Origin: an uncultured Sulfurovum sp.
GTDB taxonomy: Bacteria > Campylobacterota > Campylobacteria > Campylobacterales > Sulfurovaceae
Reading direction: 5' to 3'
Length of the DNA: 64,000 nucleotides
Assembly (NCBI GenBank): GCA_902727895.1
Contig: CACVAP010000083.1
Span: 1-64,000 of the forward strand
The stretch's first letter is position 1. The number at the start of each line of letters is the position of its first letter. Shown piece after piece: positions 46,108 through 54,348 of the stretch. Below the pieces are notes generated by a model. The model searched no databases and was not told the DNA's origin. It saw only the letters and a program-made list of their open reading frames with translations. Both the position numbers and the translations under genes were made by a program.

Positions 46108-47361
46108 CTAAGCAAAAGTATCAGCAAAAAGATTACCCGACCAATTAAACATTTTAGGGTAATTTGCTGTAGAAGAAGCTCCAGCTGCTGTATTCGAAGC
46201 GACCATAGTTTGTGTATCTGCATCGTACTTGAAGACCCCTGTCAACCATGAAGCTTCTGTCGCTGATGTTGGACTATAACAAGCAGAGTTTGTTTTAGGT
46301 GACGCATACAGAGCAGTCCCACTAAGTGTTCGTAAAATGGCATCAGCACATACTTTGGCTTCAGAGTTTCCAATATGTCCAGCTTTTGGTTGTCCTGTTG
46401 CTTGTGAATCACCAATAACATAAATGCCACTTGCAAGCACAGACTCATAGCTTAATGGATTAATAGGCGCCCAATTTCCAGAGTTTACACCAGCTGTAAA
46501 GATAACAGATGCTGCTTTTTGATTTGGGATGACATTTAATACCGTTGAAGCTAATGTTTTTGAACTACCTGCTTCTATATAAGTTACTGTTTTACTTGTG
46601 TCATCTACATTGGTTACGGTTGTACTTGGTTTATACTCTACACCATATTCTGAAAACTTCGCACCAAAGGTCTCTTCTTCAACAATTATCTTAGCATTGG
46701 CATCTAAAACTACTACTTTAGAATTGGTATGTCCTTTAGTGTTTTTTAAATAATCAGCCACTACACAGGCTCTCTCATATGGTCCAGGAGGACAACGATA
46801 TGGCGCTGCTGGAATGGTCATGGTAAAAGTATCACCATCATTCATAGCATCTATTTGTGCTTTAAGAAGATTGGTTTGTTCTCCTGCTTTCCAAGCATGA
46901 GGTACTTTGCTTATGTCATAGTCATTCGTTTTCATAAAATCAATGCCTGGTGCTAACACCAATTTGTCATAATTAACCGTGTTTCCATTAGCAAGGGTAA
47001 GTGTTTGATTCGTTTTATCAACAGCGTTTACGGTACTGTGTACCATGTTAATTCCATATTTAGAACTGTAACTTCCATAGGTAAAGGATAAATCACTTGT
47101 TGTTTTTTGACCGTTAAGTACCAAGTTACTTAAAATGGGTGATACATAGGTAGAATTTGCTTCTATAACTGTTACATCTATAGAACTTCCACCCCACATC
47201 TTTAAGTATTTTGCACAAGTAGCTCCAGCGAAACCACCTCCTACAACCACCACATGAGGAATGGTCTCTGCACTACTAACTGTAGGAACAACAGTAGCTA
47301 AAGAGCCAAGCCCCAAAAATTTCATAAAATCTCTTCTTGAATTTGAATTCACTTTTTTCAT
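46108..47361 (-). CDS. fccB: Flavocytochrome c sulfide dehydrogenase, flavoprotein subunit
   Basis: FccB oxidises sulfide to sulfur in the periplasm and passes electrons to FccA. The 417-residue protein has a twin-arginine signal ([15 protein letters not shown]), an FAD-binding start [17 protein letters not shown], and [16 protein letters not shown] with the Cys near the flavin. A second Cys lies in NSACYSPT, as the FCC disulfide needs, and a further NAD(P)-binding-like region IYVIGDSQ is present. Sequence alone does not exclude SoxF or another thiol/sulfide oxidoreductase. It lies 10 nt downstream of fccA. Confidence 0.88.
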   Translation of the reverse strand: MKKVNSNSRRDFMKFLGLGSLATVVPTVSSAETIPHVVVVGGGFAGATCAKYLKMWGGSSIDVTVIEANSTYVSPILSNLVLNGQKTTSDLSFTYGSYSSKYGINMVHSTVNAVDKTNQTLTLANGNTVNYDKLVLAPGIDFMKTNDYDISKVPHAWKAGEQTNLLKAQIDAMNDGDTFTMTIPAAPYRCPPGPYERACVVADYLKNTKGHTNSKVVVLDANAKIIVEEETFGAKFSEYGVEYKPSTTVTNVDDTSKTVTYIEAGSSKTLASTVLNVIPNQKAASVIFTAGVNSGNWAPINPLSYESVLASGIYVIGDSQATGQPKAGHIGNSEAKVCADAILRTLSGTALYASPKTNSACYSPTSATEASWLTGVFKYDADTQTMVASNTAAGASSTANYPKMFNWSGNLFADTFA

Positions 47362-47371
47362 CTTTTCTCTC

Positions 47372-47734
47372 CTAATCTTCTGTTTTACTAAGTGTTTTTA
47401 GCCAATTACCAATAAGCGTAATCTCTTCTGCTGTGTATCCATGTGCTTGAGCTGTCATAATTGGTTCATCATCAAAAATTTCATCAGCTAAGTCATTTTC
47501 CCCAGCAATACTGTCCCAACTGTTAACCGAAACGCCATTGGTTCCATGACATTGCGCACATTGTGATCCTAACAGTCTTCCTGCATCTGCTGTATAGCTG
47601 AGGGGAAGTATTGTCGCTATTGAAGTATTAGTATCCTCAACGGTTGTAGATGAACTACCTCCACCACAACCTACTAAAGCAAGGCAAAGGCTTAGACTAT
47701 ATCCAGTCAAAAAAAGTTTATTATGCACTTTCAT
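47372..47734 (-). CDS. fccA: Monoheme cytochrome c lipoprotein, FccA-like
   Basis: The 120-residue protein has a lipobox-like end to its signal ([10 protein letters not shown]), so it is probably lipid-anchored in the periplasm. A heme site CAQCHGTNG (about 56-64) is followed by a region with a late Met for axial ligation. The size and position before fccB fit the cytochrome subunit of flavocytochrome c; only one CxxCH is present, as in the monoheme type. Its promoter carries the regulator box at 47783-47801. Confidence 0.83.
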   Translation of the reverse strand: MKVHNKLFLTGYSLSLCLALVGCGGGSSSTTVEDTNTSIATILPLSYTADAGRLLGSQCAQCHGTNGVSVNSWDSIAGENDLADEIFDDEPIMTAQAHGYTAEEITLIGNWLKTLSKTED

Positions 47735-47766
47735 ACATAGCTCCTTATAAGTTAATTTATAAAAAC

Positions 47767-47801
47767 ATTGTAAAAGAGCTTTATGAATTTACTGTGAATT
47801 T
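47767..47801 (-). promoter_or_regulatory. fccAB promoter with regulator box
   Basis: On the minus strand AAATTCAC-AGT-AAATTCAT (47801-47783), then 10 nt, then the -10 hexamer TACAAT (47772-47767). The half-sites have an 11-bp period, as for OmpR/PhoB regulators. The regulator gene starts at 47904. Confidence 0.65.
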
Positions 47802-47872
47802 TTGAAAAGTATTTAAAAAAATCACATTATATTTTTTTCATAGAATTTTCATACAAACCTATTAAAATAAAG

Positions 47873-47878
47873 TATAAT
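47873..47878 (+). promoter_or_regulatory. -10 element of the response regulator gene
   Basis: TATAAT, 25 nt before the ATG at 47904, with AGGAAAATAA as ribosome site. Confidence 0.5.
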
Positions 47879-47903
47879 TATCCATACTCAATCAGGAAAA
47901 TAA

Positions 47904-48575
47904 ATGCATATACTTATCATAGATGACAATGAAGAACTTGTTTTTGGTCTAAAAAAACTCTTAGATGAAGCCAGTTATCATGTACACATAGCCTATAATT
48001 TAAAAAAGGGAGCTATTGCTTTAGAAAGACAAAACTATGATTTGGTTATTTTAGATTGGATGCTTCCTGATGGTTCAGGGGTCAATTTTTTAGAACAACA
48101 ACGAAAACTTTATTTGGAAACTACCCCTGTCTTAATACTTTCCTCAAAAGGTGAAAGTGTTGAAAAAGTAGAGGCCTTAGATGCTGGAGCTGATGACTAT
48201 ATGCAAAAACCTTTTTCAAACATAGAGCTAATGGCACGTATTAGGGTACTCTTAAGAAGAGAAAGTAAACAAAAACAGTCACAAATTACCATAGACAATC
48301 TCTCTGTCAATCTTTCCACACGTGAAGTTTTAGTAAACCATGAACTTGTAAGCCTTTCTAAAAAAGAATTTGAACTTTTAGAGTTTTTACTTTTAAACTC
48401 CAATGTTATCCTGACACGTTACCAAATAAATGAACATCTAAACCGTGATTTTGATGCTTTCCGTTCTAGTAATTTGGTTGATGCCCATATTAAAAACCTT
48501 CGTAAGAAACTGGGAACAGCTTCAACTGTCATCCAAACTGTTAGAGGTGTTGGATTTAGAGTGAAGAAAACGTAA
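47904..48575 (+). CDS. OmpR-type response regulator
   Basis: The 223-residue protein has a receiver domain with Asp51 in LVILDWMLP and Lys in MQKPF. A winged-helix DNA-binding domain follows (about 125-223) with VDAHIKNLRKKLG and GVGFRVK. It is convergent with the histidine kinase gene, and their stops overlap by 20 nt. It most likely binds the ATGAAYTT boxes in the fcc, porin and thioredoxin promoters, since these flank the two-component genes. Confidence 0.93.
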   Translation: MHILIIDDNEELVFGLKKLLDEASYHVHIAYNLKKGAIALERQNYDLVILDWMLPDGSGVNFLEQQRKLYLETTPVLILSSKGESVEKVEALDAGADDYMQKPFSNIELMARIRVLLRRESKQKQSQITIDNLSVNLSTREVLVNHELVSLSKKEFELLEFLLLNSNVILTRYQINEHLNRDFDAFRSSNLVDAHIKNLRKKLGTASTVIQTVRGVGFRVKKT

Positions 48576-50010
48576 AACTTGCTTCACAACCCTGATCTAA
48601 GCCTGCACTTTTTATCTCTATTTTTCCATTTATAAGTTTTGCAACTTTTTGACTTAGGGCTAACCCTAAACCTGTACTATGTTTAATATCCTCTTTATCC
48701 ATATGAGCTTGATAAAATTCTGAAAAAAGAGAAACTTGTTTTTCTTTCTCTATGCCAATACCTGTGTCTATTATGACCAAAGTAAACTTCTCTTCTTTTT
48801 TACTAAGCGTGATTGTTATGCTTCCTCTGTGTGTAAATTTAATGGCATTTGAAAGTAGATTAATAAATACTTGGTTAAAGAGGTTTCTGTCTGTTACTAG
48901 TAACTGTTTACCTGTTAATAAGTTTTGAGTCAATACTAACTCTTTCTCATCTATAAGAGGTTCTAACATCTCTATTGTCTCTTCTATAACAAGCATAACA
49001 TCCAAACTTTCTTTCTTTACTGTCATAGAGTTTGACTCTAATTTTGAAAGTTGTAAAAGGTTATTAATCATAGACAAAAGATGCTCTGAAGCACTTTCAA
49101 TTTTACTTAGCATTAAAGCATTAGCATCTGTTAGTACAGGACTGTTCATAAGATGCTGTGTTAGGTTTAAAATTGAGCCTAAAGGTGTCCGTAATTCATG
49201 GGACATGGTTGAAAGAAAAGTACGTTTTAAGGCTAGAACTTCTTGCGTATGTTCTAAAATCCCTATCTGTTTTTTAGAAAGTACCCAAACCACAAAAAGA
49301 AGCGATGCTAAAGAAAAAAGAAAAGCCCAAAGTAAGGTACGCTCTACTTTACGAATGGTCATAAGTGCATCTTTTTTCTCATGAGCCAATGACAAAACCC
49401 AACCTTCTAATCTATTGTCTAACTTTTTTGAAACAATAATATATGCTTCTTCTTCAATAACATGCTCTCTTTTTTTAATAATATTAGAACTTAACCATAA
49501 TTGCTGATGAGGATTATCCATCTTCAGTTCCATAAAGTTTTGATAAGGATACAAAAGTACCAATGTACCCAATACTTTTTGACTGTCAAATGAAGCAAAA
49601 ATAGAAGCAGAAAACTTTAAATAGTCTTCTTCTTTATACTTCTCCTTAGTCATGGCTACTACCTCATCAGCCCTTAGTGCCAGTAAGACTATCCCTTGTC
49701 CTAAATCTTTGGCTTTTTTTTCTAAAAGAGTCTCTATACGTTTATCTATATCTTTAACAAGAACATCGTCCATTACTTCGAGAAGAGCTAAGAACTCTAG
49801 TTCTTTTTGTAAGTTACTCAAATTTTTCATTAAGCGTTTAGCATTTCTGTCAAGCTGATAGCTAAGATTGGTTCGTTCTTTTTCCAATAGTATTTCTGAT
49901 TTAAATGTCCAAATATAAAGTAGCGTACCCAATTGAATCATTAAAATCAATAACAACATGGTCAAAAATATTTTATAGGTGTCTGAAAGCCTTTTCCATA
50001 GTTTTTTCAC
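48556..50010 (-). CDS. Membrane sensor histidine kinase
   Basis: The 484-residue protein has an N-terminal membrane helix (about 12-35), a periplasmic sensor region (about 36-225), a second helix (about 228-248), a HisKA domain with His271 in TMSHELRTPLGSI, and an ATPase domain with VFINLLSNAIKFT, IIDTGIGI and GLGLALSQK. The start overlaps the stop of the binding-protein-like gene by 4 nt, so porin, sensor protein and kinase form one operon. The partner is very probably the convergent regulator at 47904. Confidence 0.93.
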   Translation of the reverse strand: MKKLWKRLSDTYKIFLTMLLLILMIQLGTLLYIWTFKSEILLEKERTNLSYQLDRNAKRLMKNLSNLQKELEFLALLEVMDDVLVKDIDKRIETLLEKKAKDLGQGIVLLALRADEVVAMTKEKYKEEDYLKFSASIFASFDSQKVLGTLVLLYPYQNFMELKMDNPHQQLWLSSNIIKKREHVIEEEAYIIVSKKLDNRLEGWVLSLAHEKKDALMTIRKVERTLLWAFLFSLASLLFVVWVLSKKQIGILEHTQEVLALKRTFLSTMSHELRTPLGSILNLTQHLMNSPVLTDANALMLSKIESASEHLLSMINNLLQLSKLESNSMTVKKESLDVMLVIEETIEMLEPLIDEKELVLTQNLLTGKQLLVTDRNLFNQVFINLLSNAIKFTHRGSITITLSKKEEKFTLVIIDTGIGIEKEKQVSLFSEFYQAHMDKEDIKHSTGLGLALSQKVAKLINGKIEIKSAGLDQGCEASFTFSSL

Positions 50011-50420
50011 TCACAAGTTCCTCTATACAATATTTTTAAATCTTTTATAGCACTCTCATTTGCATCAACATAGCCAATAGAAGGCTCTATCTTTTCCATA
50101 TAAGACAAAAGCATCTCTGTTGACTTTACTATTTTTGGTGGGCGCTTACCCTTATAGTGTGCTTTCTGCCAATAACGTTCTAAACTTCGCCTACTTTTCT
50201 TTAAAATATTCTTTTCAAAACATTTTCTTAAAGGGTCGTCAAACTCATGGTTCATCACTAAAATTCTTTTTTCATCAACAAAACGTTTTTTACTTAAAAA
50301 AATATCTTTTATCTCTTCCACCGTTAGCTCTTCTTTAAAGTTTTTATCTGCAACAACTACTAATTCTTGGGCAGAAAGAAATAGTATAAAACTGGAAAAT
50401 AATAAAAAAAGTTTCATCAT
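50007..50420 (-). CDS. Periplasmic binding-protein-like sensor protein
   Basis: The 137-residue protein has a signal peptide (MMKLFLLFSSFILFLSA). The pattern LTVEEIKDIFLSKKRFV, LVMNHEFDDPLRKCFEK and IGYVDANESAIKDLK is that of one lobe of phosphate-binding-protein (PstS)-like proteins, which are often reduced to this size. It is translated just before the histidine kinase (4-nt overlap), so it may present a ligand to the kinase sensor domain. Confidence 0.78.
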   Translation of the reverse strand: MMKLFLLFSSFILFLSAQELVVVADKNFKEELTVEEIKDIFLSKKRFVDEKRILVMNHEFDDPLRKCFEKNILKKSRRSLERYWQKAHYKGKRPPKIVKSTEMLLSYMEKIEPSIGYVDANESAIKDLKILYRGTCE

Positions 50421-51373
50421 TAAAACATCACTGAAAAAGAGTAAACAAAACGATCTAATGGCTCTTGCGTATGATAAACATACTCAGCTTTTAGTGCCAT
50501 GTTGGACAAAGGTCTATAAGTGTAACCCAACAAAGCAATTCCTTCATTCGCACCAAGTAGTTCATCGTTATAACGTTCTAGACGTAAAACAAAATTTTGT
50601 CGCTCACTATAATACCATACAGGTTGAATATAAGCACTATAAGGTTTATTGTTCCCTTTTTCACTCTTATGTGTAAAGAGTTCAGCTAATAGGCTAAAAT
50701 TATCTAATTGATAATCTATTCCAGCACCCATATAACGTGATTCTAGACCATCTATTTCACGATAGAATCCTCCTCCTACTCTCCAAGAAAAATCATCATA
50801 CTCTCTCTTATAACTCAAAGCAAGATGTCTATCAGCAACAATGGATTCATCTTTTTGACCAATATCTTTATTGTGTTGTACTGTCACACTATAAGAACTG
50901 TCACTTTCACTACTATTTTTATACATTAATCCCGTTGTCGCTTTAGGAAAAACATGCCTAATAATATGTGGATCAGTTATGCTATCTTGTAATATATTCA
51001 CAGGGGTTTGATTCCAATAACCAATGTCTGAATTAAAACGTCCTACAGTAAATTGATTTTCATCGTTTAAGGCATAAGATAGTTGGAAGCGTTCTAAATT
51101 AACCCGTAAATCAGCACTGTTATTACTCTTTCCATCTAAAGATAAATGAGAAATCTCTGCTTCGCCTAAAAAGTCAAAATGCTCTCCATTGGCTGAGACT
51201 AATAATGCTATATCATCAAAAAGAAAGCTATCCTCTTGCGTTTCATCATAAACAGCATCAATATAACCACCTATATAAATAGGTGTATTTGGAACATTCC
51301 AACCATAATCAACATGCTCAATTCCATAAGTCAAAGAGAAACATAAAAGAACTATTCCCACTATTTTTTGCAT
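50420..51373 (-). CDS. Outer membrane porin-like protein
   Basis: The 317-residue protein has a signal peptide (MQKIVGIVLLCFSLTYG) and alternating amphipathic strands rich in Tyr, ending in a terminal Phe (RFVYSFSVMF), the outer membrane beta-barrel sorting signal. The middle has YMGAGIDYQLDNFSLLAELF and similar strands. The substrate is unknown. It heads the operon with the sensor protein and kinase and has a boxed promoter at 51395-51429. Confidence 0.8.
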   Translation of the reverse strand: MQKIVGIVLLCFSLTYGIEHVDYGWNVPNTPIYIGGYIDAVYDETQEDSFLFDDIALLVSANGEHFDFLGEAEISHLSLDGKSNNSADLRVNLERFQLSYALNDENQFTVGRFNSDIGYWNQTPVNILQDSITDPHIIRHVFPKATTGLMYKNSSESDSSYSVTVQHNKDIGQKDESIVADRHLALSYKREYDDFSWRVGGGFYREIDGLESRYMGAGIDYQLDNFSLLAELFTHKSEKGNNKPYSAYIQPVWYYSERQNFVLRLERYNDELLGANEGIALLGYTYRPLSNMALKAEYVYHTQEPLDRFVYSFSVMF

Positions 51374-51394
51374 ATTTTTCTCCTTGTCACCTAT

Positions 51395-51429
51395 ATTATA
51401 AAAGAACTAGATGAACTTCTTATGAATTT
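51395..51429 (-). promoter_or_regulatory. Porin operon promoter with regulator box
   Basis: On the minus strand AAATTCAT-AAG-AAGTTCAT (51429-51411), then 10 nt, then TATAAT (51400-51395). AAGGAG lies about 7 nt before the ATG at 51373. Confidence 0.7.
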
Positions 51430-51446
51430 ATCCGAAAACTTGACCT

Positions 51447-51481
51447 AAGTTCATAAAAAATTCATGAAAGAAAACTATACT
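51447..51481 (+). promoter_or_regulatory. Thioredoxin-DUF4266-DUF3570 operon promoter with regulator box
   Basis: AAGTTCAT-AAA-AAATTCAT (51447-51465), then 10 nt, then TATACT (51476-51481). The box covers about -41 to -23, where a -35 element would lie. The ribosome site is AAAGGA. Confidence 0.7.
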
Positions 51482-51509
51482 TTAACAATCAATAACTAAA
51501 AGGACATAT

Positions 51510-51953
51510 ATGTTCAAAAAAACACTCTCTGCATTGCTATTTTCTAGCCTCACGCTCATGGCTTTAGAAACAGGTGAGACTATCCCTAAAGACATTCAAA
51601 CTCAACTCAACATGGAAGAAGACAAAGTTTATGTTCTCAACTTTTTTGCTTCATGGTGTAAAGCTTGTAAAAAAGAGCTAGCACTTGTCAACAAAGTTCA
51701 CAATGAAAAAATAACCAATATTATAGGCATAAATGTAGACAAGAAAAAAGAAGAGGGTGAAGCATTTGTTCAAGAACTTGAACTTCAGTTTCCCGTGATT
51801 TATGATGAAGAAAAAGCTTTAGTAGAAACATTTAGTCCTATAGGATTTCCTGCTGTTTACTATGTAAAAAACAATAAAGTACTGCATACTATTTTTGGAG
51901 CAGTTGACAACATAGACGAACAAATAGCTTCTGACATAAAGGAAATAAAATAA
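51510..51953 (+). CDS. Periplasmic thioredoxin-like (TlpA-type) protein
   Basis: The 147-residue protein has an N-terminal signal peptide and the redox motif WCKAC (Cys50 and Cys53) in NFFASWCKACKKEL. IGINVDKKKEEG and the cis-Pro region IGFPAVYYV follow. It probably keeps periplasmic thiols reduced or serves the neighbouring DUF4266/DUF3570 proteins. The stop overlaps the next ATG by 1 nt. Confidence 0.88.
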   Translation: MFKKTLSALLFSSLTLMALETGETIPKDIQTQLNMEEDKVYVLNFFASWCKACKKELALVNKVHNEKITNIIGINVDKKKEEGEAFVQELELQFPVIYDEEKALVETFSPIGFPAVYYVKNNKVLHTIFGAVDNIDEQIASDIKEIK

Positions 51954-52174
51954 TGTTAAAATTAACTATTCTTGCACTCTCAGCCCTACTCTTCATGGGT
52001 TGCTCCATGACAAAAGAAGTTAAACCTTGGGAAAAAGGTAACTTAGCTAAACCTATTATGCAGTTTGAAGGTTTACATCCATTGGTGGCTAAATTTGACG
52101 CTCATGTTTATTTTTCAAAAGAAGCAGCACGTGGTGGTAACGGTGTTGCTGGTGGAGGTTGTGGATGCAACTAA
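51953..52174 (+). CDS. DUF4266 small Cys-rich lipoprotein
   Basis: The 73-residue protein has a lipobox (LLFMGC, Cys17) and should be anchored in a membrane facing the periplasm. The mature part has the DUF4266 pattern KPWEKGNLAKP, then HVYFSKEAARGG, and ends in GGGCGCN with two Cys. I recall DUF4266 genes next to DUF3570 genes and thioredoxins or ApbE in other proteobacteria. It may carry a metal or be oxidised by the thioredoxin. The function is unknown. Confidence 0.8.
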   Translation: MLKLTILALSALLFMGCSMTKEVKPWEKGNLAKPIMQFEGLHPLVAKFDAHVYFSKEAARGGNGVAGGGCGCN

Positions 52175-53304
52175 AAAAATATAATAACTTAAATTCTATT
52201 TCAAAAGTAGCTGCCATTGCCATCATAGCGAGTCAAGCTCTTTATGCAGAAAACTATGTGGCTGTAGAGTATTTACAATACGATGAAAATAACAACCGTG
52301 TTTCTGTTTCAGCACCAACACTGAGTGCCAGTTATGACATAGGTACAAACTATACCATTAAAGGTGATATTGTTTTAGATGCAGTAAGTGGTGCAACCCC
52401 AACATGGCAACCTGACACAACATCAGGAGCCAGTCAACGTGACAACTCTGGTGACTATGAATATAAAAACCAAGACTTTGACGAACAAAGAACAGCAGCC
52501 TCACTTATGCTTACGACAAGATTTGACAACCGTGATGAGCTAAACACAGGTATCGACATTTCAAGAGAGACTGACTACTATGGAAATACCGTTTCAGCTG
52601 AATACCTTCACTATACGGATGCTTCACACAATCGGTCTATAAATATAGGTGCTTCATACTCATTTAATGAAATACTCTCTTATGACTATGACACAGCTTC
52701 AGGAGCATCAACAAGAGAAACGTCAAGTAGTATTAATGTACAAGCTGGAATTAGCCAAGTACTAACTGACTCATCTGTCATAAAAGCAGAAGCCTTTGCC
52801 ATAAGTGATGACGGTTACCTAACAAACCCTCATGCTTTAGTAGTAAAGAACTATAACACAGCCAACCAAGTATTGACAAATGAAAACCGTCCAGAAGAAC
52901 GTATGGCATATGGGGCAACATTAAAGTACATCACCCTACTAAACGATGACATAAGCTACAAAGCCAACTACCGTTTCTACACTGACGACTGGGGAATGAA
53001 TGCGCATACATTAGACAATGATGTTTATTATCAACTGACTAAAAAAGTGACTTTAGGTGCTGGGCTAAGATACTACACCCAAACAGAAGCTGACTTCTAC
53101 AATGGGTCAAAAGACTACTTTACAAATGAAGAGTTTGCTTCGAGTGATGAACGTTTAAGTGATTTTGATGCATTGACGTACAGAGCCTCTGTGGACTTTA
53201 AACAAAATGATAAGCTTAGTTATAATCTAGGAGCACAATTCTACTCCCAATCAACTGGACTAGATGCTACTATGTTTACTACGGGAATTAAGTATAAATT
53301 TTAG
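52165..53304 (+). CDS. DUF3570 family outer membrane beta-barrel protein
   Basis: From ATG 52165 the product is 379 residues, overlapping DUF4266 by 10 nt. The signal peptide (AAIAIIASQALYA) is followed by amphipathic strands typical of an outer membrane beta-barrel: YDIGTNYTIKGDIVLDAVSGATP near the start, and a terminal strand TGIKYKF with the C-terminal Phe. DUF3570 and DUF4266 are usually adjacent. A role in export or anchoring of the DUF4266 product is inference. Confidence 0.85.
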   Translation: MQLKKYNNLNSISKVAAIAIIASQALYAENYVAVEYLQYDENNNRVSVSAPTLSASYDIGTNYTIKGDIVLDAVSGATPTWQPDTTSGASQRDNSGDYEYKNQDFDEQRTAASLMLTTRFDNRDELNTGIDISRETDYYGNTVSAEYLHYTDASHNRSINIGASYSFNEILSYDYDTASGASTRETSSSINVQAGISQVLTDSSVIKAEAFAISDDGYLTNPHALVVKNYNTANQVLTNENRPEERMAYGATLKYITLLNDDISYKANYRFYTDDWGMNAHTLDNDVYYQLTKKVTLGAGLRYYTQTEADFYNGSKDYFTNEEFASSDERLSDFDALTYRASVDFKQNDKLSYNLGAQFYSQSTGLDATMFTTGIKYKF

Positions 53305-53319
53305 AAGGTTCATCTAGTT

Positions 53320-53339
53320 AGCAGTGGTACTCCACTGCT
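53320..53339. terminator. Bidirectional hairpin after the DUF3570 gene
   Basis: A perfect 8-bp stem AGCAGTGG (53320-53327) / CCACTGCT (53332-53339), loop TACT. The convergent gene ends at 53353. The T-tracts are weak. Confidence 0.55.
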
Positions 53340-53352
53340 TCAAATTCTTTAT

Positions 53353-54336
53353 TTAATCAAATAAAGAATATTCTTCTTTAATCTTAGGAAGCATTGTTTT
53401 GTCAAGTGCATAAACAAATGCATAGTTAAAATAGGCATTCTTCAAAATATCACGTGCTTCATCAATATCTTGGTACCAACTTGGACGATCAACACCATCT
53501 ACTTTTGTTTTTGGTGGTGTAAGTACAACAGTCTTAACCCATGCACCGTTGTAACGTACGTATTCACGTGCTTTATATACATCTTGTAAATTGTCTACAA
53601 ATATCGCTACTTTATCACTCTTAGAAGGAACCATAATATTTAAGAAACCATCAATAAATACAGGAACAAAGTGTTTTGTGTATCTAACTCTGTCTAAGTC
53701 ATACGGCAAGAAATGCAAGTCGCAGAAATCAACCACACGCTGTAAAATATCTACATGAAAAGGAACAATGTCTTTTTCTTGATAAATATAGTTGTTAATT
53801 TTAAATGTTGTTTTAAACAAAGTGTCCGTGATAATTTCACAGCTTGCTTCTTTATTTAAAATATTTACATCTGGTTTAATTGTCTTCATTAAAGTATCAT
53901 CAGTACCAATAAACATCTTTGCATCTGAATTCAAAATCTTTTCAAAAACCTTACGCCAATCATTTTGAAGTATTTCAATATTTGATTTTTGTGTTACAAT
54001 CATCTTCATAAAAGACAATTCATGCTCAGTAAACAGATAAAAACTTGCTTCTCTTGAAATTAAAACATAACGAATTAATTTAAAAGCAGCTTTTTCAATC
54101 TCTTTAACCTCAATCCATGCTACTTCAGTATCCGTAATTTTTAAAGAATTCTCTGAATACAGAATCCCATACGCACCATTAGCAATCGCTGTTTCAATAT
54201 CTTCAGCATCATTCGAGATAAATAAGTCACCTGTTTCTACCTTAGAAGGATAAACTGTTACTGAGTTAATCGCCGTAATCGTTGGCTCTGTAACAATTTT
54301 ACCACCTGTTAAATTTAATAAATCTTCAATTTTCAT
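53353..54336 (-). CDS. MurF/MurE N-terminal-domain-like protein beside metG
   Basis: From ATG 54336 (AGGA upstream) the product is 327 residues. Residues about 1-85 resemble the N-terminal domain of MurE/MurF ligases: SVTVYPSKVETGDLFISN and AIANGAYGILYSE. I see no ATP-binding GTNGKT loop or ligase core after it; the rest is an unassigned alpha/beta region. It lies 12 nt downstream of metG, a conserved neighbour arrangement that I recall from Campylobacter (Cj0837c/Cj0838c), which is the main clue. The function is unknown. Confidence 0.65.
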   Translation of the reverse strand: MKIEDLLNLTGGKIVTEPTITAINSVTVYPSKVETGDLFISNDAEDIETAIANGAYGILYSENSLKITDTEVAWIEVKEIEKAAFKLIRYVLISREASFYLFTEHELSFMKMIVTQKSNIEILQNDWRKVFEKILNSDAKMFIGTDDTLMKTIKPDVNILNKEASCEIITDTLFKTTFKINNYIYQEKDIVPFHVDILQRVVDFCDLHFLPYDLDRVRYTKHFVPVFIDGFLNIMVPSKSDKVAIFVDNLQDVYKAREYVRYNGAWVKTVVLTPPKTKVDGVDRPSWYQDIDEARDILKNAYFNYAFVYALDKTMLPKIKEEYSLFD

Positions 54337-54348
54337 TTTGACCAAGTC

